Shown here piece by piece: positions 1-8,145 of a stretch of DNA of 52,177 nucleotides; within the stretch, counting starts at the first letter, position 1; every line of letters starts with the position of its first letter. Origin of the DNA: an uncultured Hungatella sp. (GTDB lineage: Bacteria; Bacillota; Clostridia; Lachnospirales; Lachnospiraceae); assembly GCA_910588325.1 (NCBI GenBank), contig CAJUPP010000017.1, forward strand, positions 1 through 52,177. Direction: 5' to 3'. The position numbers and the translations under genes were made by a program. The notes under the pieces were generated by a model. The model was not told the DNA's origin, ran no database searches, and saw nothing but the letters and a program-made list of their open reading frames with translations.

Positions 1-2
1 TT

Positions 3-1748
3 CCGAGTAACGCGGTAGAATATTTTGTCTCCTACTACGACTACTACCAACCCGAAGCCTACGTCCCCTCCACCGATACCTACATCGAGAAGGACTCTGC
101 CATCAATGACGAGATAGACAAGCTGCGCCACTCGGCTACGGCGGCGTTATCGGAGAGGCGGGATGTGGTTATTGTATCTTCGGTTTCCTGCATCTATGGG
201 TTGGGAAGTCCTATTGATTATCAGGAGATGGTAATCTCCCTTCGTCCTGGGATGATAAAAGACCGTGATGAGGTGATTCACAAGCTGATTGATATTCAGT
301 ATGACCGCAACGATATGGATTTCCACCGGGGAACCTTCCGGGTGAGGGGGGATACGGTGGAAGTATTTCCGGCTTATTCCGGCAATGAGGCGTATCGCAT
401 CGAATTCTTTGGAGACGAGGTGGATCGCATTACGGAGATTGATACACTAACAGGCGAGGTGAAGGCACAGCTGGGGCATGTGGCGCTGTTTCCGGCTTCC
501 CATTACGTGGTTCCCAAGGAGAAGATGGAAGCGGCGGCGAAAAATATTCTGGAGGAGATGAAAGAGCAGGTGGCTTACTTTAAGAGTGAGGACAAGTTGC
601 TGGAGGCTCAAAGAATTGCGGAGAGAACCAACTTTGATGTGGAGATGATGCGGGAGACAGGCTTCTGCTCCGGAATCGAGAATTATTCCAGGCATCTGAT
701 CGGTTCGGCACCTGGGGAGCCGCCTTATACTCTGATTGATTATTTCCCGGATGATTTTCTGATTATTATTGATGAATCCCATATCACGTTACCGCAGGTA
801 AGAGGCATGTATGCCGGAGATCGTTCCAGGAAACAGACTCTGGTGGATTATGGTTTCCGCCTGCCCTCGGCTCTGGACAACCGGCCATTGAATTTTCAGG
901 AGTTTGAGGGGAAGATCGACCAGATGATGTTCGTGTCTGCCACGCCGTCTGTGTATGAGGCGGAGCATGAGCTGATGAGGACAGAACAGATCATTCGTCC
1001 TACGGGACTTTTGGATCCGGAGATTTCAGTAAGGCCTGTGGAAGGACAGATTGATGACCTGGTTTCCGAGGTGAATAAGGAAACGGATAAGGGAAACAAG
1101 GTTCTGGTAACCACCCTGACAAAACGGATGGCAGAGGATCTGACTGATTATATGCGGGAAGTTGGGATTCGCGTGAAGTACCTCCACTCTGACATTGATA
1201 CTCTGGAACGTGCAGAGATTATCCGTGACATGCGTATGAATGTATTTGACGTGCTGGTGGGGATCAATCTTCTGCGGGAGGGGCTGGATATTCCGGAGAT
1301 TTCCCTGGTTGCAATTCTGGATGCAGATAAGGAAGGATTTCTTCGTTCAGAGACTTCCCTGATACAGACGGTAGGACGTGCGGCCAGAAATGTAGAAGGA
1401 CATGTAATTATGTATGCCGATACGGTTACGGATTCTATGCGGACTGCCATTGATGAGACGAACCGACGTCGTAAGATTCAACAGCAATATAATGAAGAAC
1501 ATGGGATTACTCCTACGTCTATAAAGAAAGCGGTCCGCGATTTAATTGCGATTTCCAAGGCAGCGTCTGAGGACAGCAAAGCTCATGAGAAGGATATAGA
1601 GTCCATGGATGCCGGAGAGCTGAATAAACTTCAGAAAGAACTGCAGAAGAAGATGCACAAGGCAGCAGCAGAACTGAACTTTGAGGAAGCGGCTGCTTTA
1701 AGAGACCGGATGCTGGAAGTGAAGAAAATGCTGCTGGAGATGGAGTGA
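3..1748 (+). CDS. uvrB: UvrABC excinuclease subunit B, 5'-truncated by window edge
   Basis: Helicase-like damage-verification subunit of nucleotide excision repair, acting with UvrA and UvrC on DNA. The reading frame is open from base 3, so the gene begins upstream of the window; the Walker A region is missing only because of the cut. The first visible residues carry the beta-hairpin signature (YYDYYQPEAYVP) that clamps DNA. Further on are the ATPase motifs VSATPS, the GINLLREGLDIPE block and QTVGRAARN (helicase motif VI). The last ~40 residues form the UVR domain (LNFEEAAALRDRM) that contacts UvrC. It converges on the DUF5688 gene with a 39-bp gap. Identity is certain from family knowledge. 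Confidence 0.97.
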   Translation, partial: PSNAVEYFVSYYDYYQPEAYVPSTDTYIEKDSAINDEIDKLRHSATAALSERRDVVIVSSVSCIYGLGSPIDYQEMVISLRPGMIKDRDEVIHKLIDIQYDRNDMDFHRGTFRVRGDTVEVFPAYSGNEAYRIEFFGDEVDRITEIDTLTGEVKAQLGHVALFPASHYVVPKEKMEAAAKNILEEMKEQVAYFKSEDKLLEAQRIAERTNFDVEMMRETGFCSGIENYSRHLIGSAPGEPPYTLIDYFPDDFLIIIDESHITLPQVRGMYAGDRSRKQTLVDYGFRLPSALDNRPLNFQEFEGKIDQMMFVSATPSVYEAEHELMRTEQIIRPTGLLDPEISVRPVEGQIDDLVSEVNKETDKGNKVLVTTLTKRMAEDLTDYMREVGIRVKYLHSDIDTLERAEIIRDMRMNVFDVLVGINLLREGLDIPEISLVAILDADKEGFLRSETSLIQTVGRAARNVEGHVIMYADTVTDSMRTAIDETNRRRKIQQQYNEEHGITPTSIKKAVRDLIAISKAASEDSKAHEKDIESMDAGELNKLQKELQKKMHKAAAELNFEEAAALRDRMLEVKKMLLEME

Positions 1749-1787
1749 AATTTTCCGGAGAATTTATAGAAAAGTAATCAGAAAAAT

Positions 1788-2735
1788 TTAACATGGGTTG
1801 GGAGATGCGGAATCCTGGAGAATAAGCACCTTATCAGAGTTATAAGAGTAATAGTACACATGATCGGAAAGCTGTTCTTCCATGGGAACCTCCGCCTGAT
1901 TTACCTGTTTGACCATGTCAGACAGCTCATCTAGGGAAATATGTTCATCGAAGGGAATCAGCAAAACTTCGTGGATGCTGGATGGGAGAATGACAAGATC
2001 CTGCTTTAACTGTTGGGAAAGATCCTGTAATACTCTGGGATATAGAATGGTGCAGGCGCCGTTGATACCAGTGCAGTTGGTCAAAACATAGAGAGGAGAT
2101 AAGGGTTGAGATTTGGAAAAATCCTGTATAAAATCATGGGGCTCATCATTGTCACAGTTTCTTCGGAGAATCTCCTGCATGATTTGGGACATGGTTTTTA
2201 AATCAGATGGAAAGAGAACAGGCGTATTTTGAGAGGCCAGCTCATATAATTCCTCTAAACTGGTATCCCATGCAGTCAGATGGCGGTTATAGATTAAGGC
2301 AGTCATCTGACCGGAGGGACTTTCATCCAAATATAAATAAAAGACAATGGAAAGGTCAAGATAAGGAATTGAGGGAATCTCTTTCAACAGATTTGTATTA
2401 GCAGCGGTGTGAATCAGTTTGTAGACGATTTTACTTTTCAGCCTGGAGAAATCGTTGATAATAGAAAAATCCGTTCGGAGAAAAGAGGAATCTCTTGAAT
2501 AAAGCTGTGTGATTTCTTCTGCAATCTGTTCTATGGATGCGCCTTCCTGATATTGTTCAAAGTAACTGTTTAAATAGACAGTAGGGGCGACGGATGCACC
2601 TTTTTTGCCGATACATAATCCGTCCAGCATGACACCATTGTTTTTAGGAATTTTTTGTATCAGTAGATGACAGTCAGGGCCGAGGCGTTGAGTCAGTTTT
2701 TCTGTGAGTACAGTTTGAAATGTTTCATATACCAT
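1788..2735 (-). CDS. DUF5688 family protein
   Basis: A 315-residue soluble protein with no signal peptide or membrane segment. The N-terminal pattern (FQTVLTEKL, then KNNGVMLDGL and APTVYLNSYFEQY) matches the DUF5688 family, which I know mainly from Lachnospiraceae and which has no assigned function. The start ATG follows a strong AAGGAGGT ribosome binding site. The gene is monocistronic and has its own promoter about 180 bp upstream, with an inverted repeat over the predicted transcription start. The C-terminal half reads like a metal-independent peptidase or regulatory fold, but I cannot assign one. Family assignment rests on recalled sequence resemblance. Confidence 0.75.
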   Translation of the reverse strand: MVYETFQTVLTEKLTQRLGPDCHLLIQKIPKNNGVMLDGLCIGKKGASVAPTVYLNSYFEQYQEGASIEQIAEEITQLYSRDSSFLRTDFSIINDFSRLKSKIVYKLIHTAANTNLLKEIPSIPYLDLSIVFYLYLDESPSGQMTALIYNRHLTAWDTSLEELYELASQNTPVLFPSDLKTMSQIMQEILRRNCDNDEPHDFIQDFSKSQPLSPLYVLTNCTGINGACTILYPRVLQDLSQQLKQDLVILPSSIHEVLLIPFDEHISLDELSDMVKQVNQAEVPMEEQLSDHVYYYSYNSDKVLILQDSASPNPC

Positions 2736-2893
2736 TTAGGTACCTCCTTAAGAATGTTATTTTATGTAAACTGATAGACAGTTTCATAACCCATGATATA
2801 CAGGATTGTTTAATTACGGTTTGGCTGAAAACAAAACCGCAGCAAATCTGATGGAATTTAGCCGGAATACAGCTGTAAATAAAAGATAAACTG

Positions 2894-2916
2894 GGATTAC
2901 TGGAATTCAGTAATCC
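2894..2916. repeat. 9-bp inverted repeat over the DUF5688 transcription start (operator candidate)
   Basis: GGATTACTG (2894-2902) and CAGTAATCC (2908-2916) are perfect inverted arms with a 5-nt spacer. The repeat lies just downstream of the minus-strand -10 box, so it covers the predicted start site and would suit a repressor. It could also be a 5'-leader hairpin in the transcript. Confidence 0.5.
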
Positions 2917-2917
2917 T

Positions 2918-2946
2918 ATTATAATAGAAGACAGGACGAAAAACAA
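2918..2946 (-). promoter_or_regulatory. Promoter of the DUF5688 gene
   Basis: On the minus strand there is a -35 box TTGTTT (2941-2946), a 17-bp spacer and -10 box TATAAT (2918-2923). Together with the promoter at 2986 this accounts for the 341-bp gap between the DUF5688 gene and the first dehydrogenase. The remaining ~160 bases (2747-2893) form an AT-rich leader in which I see nothing else. Confidence 0.65.
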
Positions 2947-2985
2947 ATAAAATTTTTCTTTAATTTTCATTAATTGCCTTTTATA

Positions 2986-3014
2986 TTGACATGATTGATG
3001 CAATGTGGTATTGT
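2986..3014 (+). promoter_or_regulatory. Promoter of the two-dehydrogenase operon
   Basis: Consensus -35 TTGACA (2986-2991), 17-bp spacer and -10 TATTGT (3009-3014). The position rules out an upstream in-frame start near 3005, because that codon lies inside the promoter. Confidence 0.7.
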
Positions 3015-3076
3015 TGAGACAGATAAAGAAAATACTTTTGCATAAGTTATTTATAAATATAGAAAGGAGAAGAAAG

Positions 3077-4099
3077 ATGAAAGGAAATTATTTTTTGGGA
3101 GAGAAAAAATTTGAGGTCAGAGAGTATCCTGTCCCTGAGGCAGGGCCAAAGGACGTGCTGATTCGTGTGGCAGCATGCGGAATCTGCGGGACAGACGTAC
3201 ATATTTATCATGGAAGCAAGGGTTCCACGGACGTTAAGCCTCCGGTAGTTTTGGGACATGAGTTTTCAGGTGTTGTGGAGAAAGTCGGTTCTGAGGTGAC
3301 GGCTGTGAAAGCAGGCGATCATGTAACTGTGGACCCTAATATTTACTGCGGGAAATGTCATTTCTGTCAGATAGGGAAGAAACAGATGTGCGAGAATCTG
3401 TATGCCGTTGGTGTCAATAGGGATGGTGGATTTGCAGAGTATTGCCTGGTGCCGGAGACACAGTGTTATCAATTGGACAAGCGTGTGCCTTTAAAATATG
3501 GTGCGATGACAGAGCCTCTGGCATGCTGTGTACATGGAATCGATAAAGCTGGAATTCAGCCGGGGAATACGGTTTGTGTAATCGGTGGTGGCGCAATCGG
3601 CCTTCTTATGATACAATTAGCTAAGATATCCGGAGCATCCAAGGTGGTACTTAGCGAACCGGTAGCAATGCGACGTGAGATTGGTATGGAGGTTGGTGCC
3701 TGTGGAACCATAGATCCGATCCATGAGGATATTAAGGAGAGACTTGAGGAACTGCTTGGCAGAAAGGGGGCAGATGTAGTAATCGAGTGTGTAGGAACGC
3801 CTGTTGCGGCGGAGCAGGCGTTCCTGGCAGCAGATAAAGGCGCGACTATTTTGTTGTTCAGCGTTCCGAAGCCGGATTCTATCTACAGTCTGCATCTGGA
3901 AGAGGTTTTCCAAAAGGAATTGACAATTGTAGGTTCTATGATTAATCCGGATACTCATGGACGTGCAGCAGCACTTATTAACAGCGGGGTACTGAAACTG
4001 GAGCCGATTATCACCCATTCTTTCCCTGTGGAGCAGGTGGAAGAGGCAATTTTGGCGCAGCAGAGTGCAGAAACCATTAAAGTAATTGTGGAGCCATAA
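3077..4099 (+). CDS. Zinc-dependent medium-chain alcohol/polyol dehydrogenase
   Basis: A 340-residue NAD(P)-dependent dehydrogenase of the MDR superfamily. It shows the catalytic zinc cysteine in CGICGTDVH, the GHEFSG motif, and the structural-zinc cluster CxxCxxCxxxxxxxC at CGKCHFCQIGKKQMC. The Rossmann dinucleotide motif is GGGAIGLL. The start is set at ATG 3077 because it follows an AGAAAGGAGAAG ribosome binding site and because the promoter lies just upstream. It is the first gene of an operon with a second MDR dehydrogenase 33 bp downstream. The substrate is probably a sugar alcohol or threonine/butanediol-type secondary alcohol; sequence alone does not decide it. Confidence 0.85.
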   Translation: MKGNYFLGEKKFEVREYPVPEAGPKDVLIRVAACGICGTDVHIYHGSKGSTDVKPPVVLGHEFSGVVEKVGSEVTAVKAGDHVTVDPNIYCGKCHFCQIGKKQMCENLYAVGVNRDGGFAEYCLVPETQCYQLDKRVPLKYGAMTEPLACCVHGIDKAGIQPGNTVCVIGGGAIGLLMIQLAKISGASKVVLSEPVAMRREIGMEVGACGTIDPIHEDIKERLEELLGRKGADVVIECVGTPVAAEQAFLAADKGATILLFSVPKPDSIYSLHLEEVFQKELTIVGSMINPDTHGRAAALINSGVLKLEPIITHSFPVEQVEEAILAQQSAETIKVIVEP

Positions 4100-4132
4100 C
4101 GGAAACATATCTATATTAAGAAGGAGGCAGCT

Positions 4133-5179
4133 ATGGAAGGTAAAATGAAGGTAGCAATCATGACAGGGATAGGGGAGATGGCCTTTGAAGAGAGGGATAT
4201 CCCTAGGGCAAAGGATGATGAGGTTTTAGTAAAGCTGGAGTATGTGGGAATCTGCGGAAGTGACATGCATTATTATGAGACAGGGGCCATTGGGGATTTT
4301 GTTGTAAAACCACCGTTTGTTCTTGGGCATGAGCCAGGAGGAACGGTTGTGGAAGTCGGAAAAAATGTAAAGCATTTAAAGGTCGGAGACAGAGTCGCCC
4401 TGGAACCGGGGAAGACCTGCGGCCACTGTCAGTTCTGCAAGGAAGGGAAATATAACCTTTGTCCGGATGTTGTTTTCTTTGCAACGCCTCCGGTTGACGG
4501 TGTTTTCCAGGAGTATGTGGCCCATGAGGCGGACCTGTGCTTTAAACTTCCGGATAATGTCAGCACATTGGAGGGAGCTTTGATTGAGCCGCTGGCTGTC
4601 GGATTCCATGCAGCGATTCAGGGAGATGCACATCTGGGACAGAAGGCAGTTGTTATGGGTTCAGGGTGTATCGGACTTGTGTCCATGATGGCTCTGAAGG
4701 CAAGAGGAGTTTCGGAAGTTTATGTTGTGGATGTGATGGATAAGCGTCTGGAGAAGGCTATGGAACTTGGAGCAACAGCTGTGATTAACGGGGCAAAAGA
4801 GGATGTGGCAGAAAGAATCCGCCAGCTTACCAACGGAGATGGCGTGGATCTGGCAATTGAGACAGCCGGAACAGAGATTACAACCAGACAGGCAATTCAG
4901 GTTGTGAAGAAAGGGGCTACGATTGTACTTGTAGGGTATAGTAAGACTGGAGAGATGACGCTTCCTATGAGTATTGCACTGGATAAGGAATTGACGTTTA
5001 AGACAGTGTTCAGGTATCGGCATATTTATCCCATGGCTATTGATGCAGTGGCTTCTGGCAAGGTGAACCTGAAGGGAATCGTGACTAATGAGTTTACTTT
5101 GGATGAGGTGCCAAAGGCTATGGATTACAGTATGCATAATAAGGCAGATATAGTGAAGGCTGTGATTAAGATATCGTAA
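4133..5179 (+). CDS. Sorbitol/L-iditol 2-dehydrogenase-like zinc dehydrogenase
   Basis: A 348-residue MDR enzyme close in pattern to sorbitol/xylitol dehydrogenases, which oxidise polyols to ketoses with NAD. Visible motifs are CGSDMHYYETGAIGDF, GHEPGG, the structural-zinc cysteines in CGHCQFCKEGKYNLC, and the LIEPLAVGFHA segment typical of sorbitol dehydrogenase. The ATG at 4133 follows AAGGAGG with good spacing; an internal ATG at 4145 is possible. Being in one operon with the preceding dehydrogenase suggests consecutive or alternative polyol oxidations. No transporter or kinase for the substrate is adjacent. Confidence 0.82.
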   Translation: MEGKMKVAIMTGIGEMAFEERDIPRAKDDEVLVKLEYVGICGSDMHYYETGAIGDFVVKPPFVLGHEPGGTVVEVGKNVKHLKVGDRVALEPGKTCGHCQFCKEGKYNLCPDVVFFATPPVDGVFQEYVAHEADLCFKLPDNVSTLEGALIEPLAVGFHAAIQGDAHLGQKAVVMGSGCIGLVSMMALKARGVSEVYVVDVMDKRLEKAMELGATAVINGAKEDVAERIRQLTNGDGVDLAIETAGTEITTRQAIQVVKKGATIVLVGYSKTGEMTLPMSIALDKELTFKTVFRYRHIYPMAIDAVASGKVNLKGIVTNEFTLDEVPKAMDYSMHNKADIVKAVIKIS

Positions 5180-5213
5180 CAGGACATATGTTGGACGCGC
5201 ACTGAATACACAT

Positions 5214-5267
5214 CGGAAAGAGTTTCCCTCTGTTTGGGGTTTGGCAGACAGAGGGAAACTTTTTCCG
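5214..5267. terminator. Strong intrinsic terminator after the dehydrogenase operon
   Basis: Arms 5214-5233 and 5248-5267 pair over 20 bp with one G-U, around a 14-nt loop. The U-rich side of the stem serves as the tail. Symmetry would let it work on both strands, although no gene faces it from the right. Confidence 0.8.
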
Positions 5268-5647
5268 TGCTGTTTATTGACAGGTATAAGGGGACGGAAA
5301 GCCTTACTGACTCATTTGGCTGAAAGTAAATGAGGCACTAGTGCTATTGGGGATGGAGAGTGTCAGGGGTTCTCCATTCAGGGGTGCCTTTGTTCGGTAA
5401 ACAGAGTGCTTCCATGTTATACTAAGGCGGGGGACAGTGATGGGGATTTGGCTGTGTTCCCGGGAAAGGAGGAAATCACGCGCATTGCATCGACCGGCTA
5501 CAGGGGAACAGTCGGTAAATGGAAGAGAACGAATTGGCAGTGATACTGTTAAGAACTATTTAAAATATGATTTTAGGAATTCCAATAATGGCAATCTTGT
5601 GGTAAAATTTTGTATAAAGATGTCGGGAGAAGAAGGAGGAGTTTGAT
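5268..5647. other. Gene-free gap before the SPFH gene
   Basis: About 380 bases without a convincing gene. An open frame at 5437-5646 has no ribosome binding site and unusual composition, so I do not call it. A TATACT box sits near 5420, and AT-rich sequence with TAAAAT and TATAAA boxes lies around 5600-5625. One of these presumably drives the SPFH gene, but no good -35 partner is visible. The gene's ribosome binding site is AGAAGGAGGAG just before 5648. Confidence 0.5.
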
Positions 5648-6967
5648 ATGGGACTTTTAAAGGTAGGTGTCAGTGCGGCCCAGAGTGTTCTGGCTGATCA
5701 GTGGAGGGAATATTTCTATTGTTCGTCTATGGCGGCAGATGTACTGGTGAAAAAAGGAGAGAAACGCCAGGAAAAGAGGAATTTTAATAATAAGGGCAGC
5801 GACAATATTATTACTAATGGTTCTGTAATTGCGGTAAATGAAGGTCAGTGTATGATTATTGTAGACCAAGGAGCTATCGCGGAGGTTACTACAGAGGCCG
5901 GAGAGTTTGTTTATGATACTTCTACGGAGCCTACGATTTTTTACGGTGGTTTTGGCGAGGGGCTTAGGAAAAGCTTTGAGCAGTTTAAAGTAAGATTTAC
6001 TTTTGGCGGCGGTATGGGGAAAGACCAGCGGGTTTATTTCTTTAATACCAAGGAGATTATGGGGAATAAATACGGCACAGCCAGTCCGGTTCCGTTTCGT
6101 GTGGTGGATCGGAACATTGGCCTGGATATCGATATATCCATCAGGTGCCACGGGGAGTATGCTTACAAAATCATAGATCCCATTTTGTTTTATAAAAATG
6201 TTTGTGGAAATGTGGATTCTGTGTACACAAAAGATAAGATTGACTCCCAGTTGAGGAGTGAGCTTCTGACAGCCCTTCAGCCTGCGTTTGCGAAGATTTC
6301 GGAGATGGGGGTTCGATACAGTGCGATTCCGGGACATACGGATGACCTTTCTAAGGTGTTAAATGAGGTTCTTTCGGATAATTGGGGAGGGAAATATGGA
6401 ATTGCCATCAGCGCTGTGGGAGTCAGTTCCGTAAAGGCATCGGAAGAAGATGAGCAGATGATTAAGGAACTGCAGAAGAATGCGGCTCTGCGCAATCCGA
6501 ATATGGCGGCGGCTCACCTGGTAGATGCTCAGGCCCAGGCGATGAAGTCGGCGGCGGCCAATACCAGCACCGGACCTATGATGGCGTTCGCAGGGATGAA
6601 TATGGCTGTCAATGCAGGCGGAATGAATGCGCAGAATCTGTTTGCCATGGGACAGCAAGGACAGTATGGGCAGGCGGCCCCGACAGCAGCCGATGGTTGG
6701 ACCTGCTCCTGCGGCGCTGCGGGAAATAAAGGAAAGTTCTGCTCCGAATGCGGGAAACCGAAACCAGCAGCAGACGGTTTCTGGACCTGCTCCTGCGGCA
6801 CCCGGAATAAAGGGAGATTCTGTTCCGAGTGCGGAAAACCGAAACCAGCAGGAATTCCTCAGTATAAGTGTGATAAATGTGGATGGGAGCCGGAGGATCC
6901 GACGAATCCGCCGAAGTTCTGTCCGGAGTGTGGCGACCCCTTTGATGGTGGAGATATTAAGAAATAG
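5648..6967 (+). CDS. SPFH/band-7 domain protein with three C-terminal zinc ribbons (YdjI-like)
   Basis: A 439-residue protein. Residues ~20-290 resemble the SPFH domain of the 'virion core protein' family (Bacillus YdjI type), with the phrases VNEGQCMIIVDQG and EPTIFYGG. An Ala/Met/Gly-rich linker follows. The last ~90 residues hold three CxC/CxxC zinc ribbons. Two are near-identical copies of WTCSCG...FCSECGKPKP; the third is KCDKCGW...FCPECGDPF. Such proteins are thought to scaffold membrane microdomains, but there is no transmembrane segment here. The gene has a strong ribosome binding site, stands alone, and overlaps the convergent AraC gene by 11 bp. Confidence 0.85.
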   Translation: MGLLKVGVSAAQSVLADQWREYFYCSSMAADVLVKKGEKRQEKRNFNNKGSDNIITNGSVIAVNEGQCMIIVDQGAIAEVTTEAGEFVYDTSTEPTIFYGGFGEGLRKSFEQFKVRFTFGGGMGKDQRVYFFNTKEIMGNKYGTASPVPFRVVDRNIGLDIDISIRCHGEYAYKIIDPILFYKNVCGNVDSVYTKDKIDSQLRSELLTALQPAFAKISEMGVRYSAIPGHTDDLSKVLNEVLSDNWGGKYGIAISAVGVSSVKASEEDEQMIKELQKNAALRNPNMAAAHLVDAQAQAMKSAAANTSTGPMMAFAGMNMAVNAGGMNAQNLFAMGQQGQYGQAAPTAADGWTCSCGAAGNKGKFCSECGKPKPAADGFWTCSCGTRNKGRFCSECGKPKPAGIPQYKCDKCGWEPEDPTNPPKFCPECGDPFDGGDIKK

Positions 6968-7928
6968 GGGTTCCATGGGTTCGGTATTCCTTTGGCGACA
7001 TGTGATAATAATCTCTGAAAATGCAGTGAAAATAGCTGGTGTTGTCATAGCCTACAGCCGCACAGATGTCGGTGATGGGAAGGCGGGTACTCTGCAGAAG
7101 AAATGCTGCCTGGTTCAGGCGCTTGATCTGTAAAAGTTCCTTGTAGGTTCGTCCAAGAAGCCGTTTGATGGTGCGGCTGAGCCATGGCACCTCATATCCC
7201 ATGATGGCGGCCAGTTCTGTCAATTCTCCGTCTCGGTAGTTTTCGTCAATATAGCGCAGCACCTGGAAAATCAGCTGTTGGCTGTAGGAACCGGCATCGG
7301 AGTAAATGCGGTCGGTGTGGTGCATCAGATGAAGAAACAAAAGCCCCATGGTGACCTGGTTGACGCTGCGCTTGTTGGGCTGGTTGTTCAACAGAGTCCA
7401 AACCATATTTTCCATCAGATTCTGGATGGGGAGAACGTCTGATACCTGGAAATGAAGATAATTGCCGTAGCGGTTGTCCTGGCAAAGACAGCTGATGAGG
7501 AAATCGCGAAGGTAGTTTTCCTCCTCCCCTATCATGTGGAAGGCAGTGTCGAAAAATTCGGGGAGAATGATGAAGTTTACGGCAATATCTGACCTGGCGG
7601 CAGGAAGAATCTCCTGTACGGCATTTTGATTCATAAAAAGCAGTTCTCCGGTGTTTAAAACCACCTGGTTTCCATCGATAATATGGGTGGTTTGGCCCTG
7701 GCACATGTAGATGACTTCTACATAATTGTGGCGGTGTCTGGGGAAATGGACGAAGCGGGTATGTGGGCGGATTTGAATTAATTTGCCGTGTTCTAACATT
7801 TTTCCGCTGTCGATGATCAGTTCTTTTGTCTGTGCATATCTGGTGCGGTCGATTTCACTGCGTCCGGAGAGGATCTCCTGCTCTTCCTCTGTGATGACGC
7901 TTAAGCGGTTAATGATGTCCTGATTCAT
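6957..7928 (-). CDS. AraC-family regulator, probably the L-rhamnose operon activator
   Basis: A 323-residue regulator. The N-terminal ~170 residues include a cupin-like sensor segment (RHRHNYVEVIYMCQG) and the C-terminal ~100 residues carry two AraC helix-turn-helix motifs (ELAAIMGYEVPWLSRTIKR and ITDICAAVGYDNTSYFHCIFR, ending SPKEYR). The ATG follows AAGGAGGAG. It is divergent from rhaB with 217 bp between the starts, and that gap contains a long perfect inverted repeat next to the rhaB promoter. By context it is the functional equivalent of RhaS/RhaR, though rhamnose binding is an inference. Confidence 0.85.
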   Translation of the reverse strand: MNQDIINRLSVITEEEQEILSGRSEIDRTRYAQTKELIIDSGKMLEHGKLIQIRPHTRFVHFPRHRHNYVEVIYMCQGQTTHIIDGNQVVLNTGELLFMNQNAVQEILPAARSDIAVNFIILPEFFDTAFHMIGEEENYLRDFLISCLCQDNRYGNYLHFQVSDVLPIQNLMENMVWTLLNNQPNKRSVNQVTMGLLFLHLMHHTDRIYSDAGSYSQQLIFQVLRYIDENYRDGELTELAAIMGYEVPWLSRTIKRLLGRTYKELLQIKRLNQAAFLLQSTRLPITDICAAVGYDNTSYFHCIFRDYYHMSPKEYRTHGTPIS

Positions 7929-8015
7929 ATATGAGACTCCTCCTTGTTTGGCGGGCTGATGATAAGTACTGGAAGTATTTATAGGGGTATGTTACCACAA
8001 AAGAATGGACAGTGC

Positions 8016-8054
8016 AAATAAGGACGTAGTTTTTTGTGAACTACGTCCTTATTT
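8016..8054. repeat. 16-bp perfect inverted repeat at the rhaB promoter (regulator-binding site candidate)
   Basis: AAATAAGGACGTAGTT (8016-8031) is repeated inverted at 8039-8054 with a 7-nt spacer. The right arm ends on the -35 position of the rhaB promoter. It lies between divergent genes and is too far from any upstream stop codon to be a terminator, so a binding site for the divergent AraC regulator is the best reading. Confidence 0.65.
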
Positions 8055-8077
8055 TTTAGGGAAGAATCCGCTATAAT
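8049..8077 (+). promoter_or_regulatory. Promoter of the rhaB-rhaM-rhaA-rhaD operon
   Basis: A perfect -10 TATAAT (8072-8077) is paired with a poor -35 (TTATTT, 8049-8054). A consensus -10 with a defective -35 overlapped by an inverted repeat is the usual layout of an activator-dependent promoter. Confidence 0.6.
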
Positions 8078-8145
8078 AAAGGCATGATGAGGATAGAGAG
8101 AATGTTTTGAGAATGACAAAATGGGGTTGAAAGGAGAAGGACAAA

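Noticed and set aside
3005..3076. Upstream start for the first dehydrogenase
   Set aside because: It lies within the promoter (-10 at 3009-3014), so it would not be transcribed as a start codon.
5437..5646. 69-codon open frame before the SPFH gene
   Set aside because: No ribosome binding site, no family resemblance, and it ends exactly in the Shine-Dalgarno region of the real gene.
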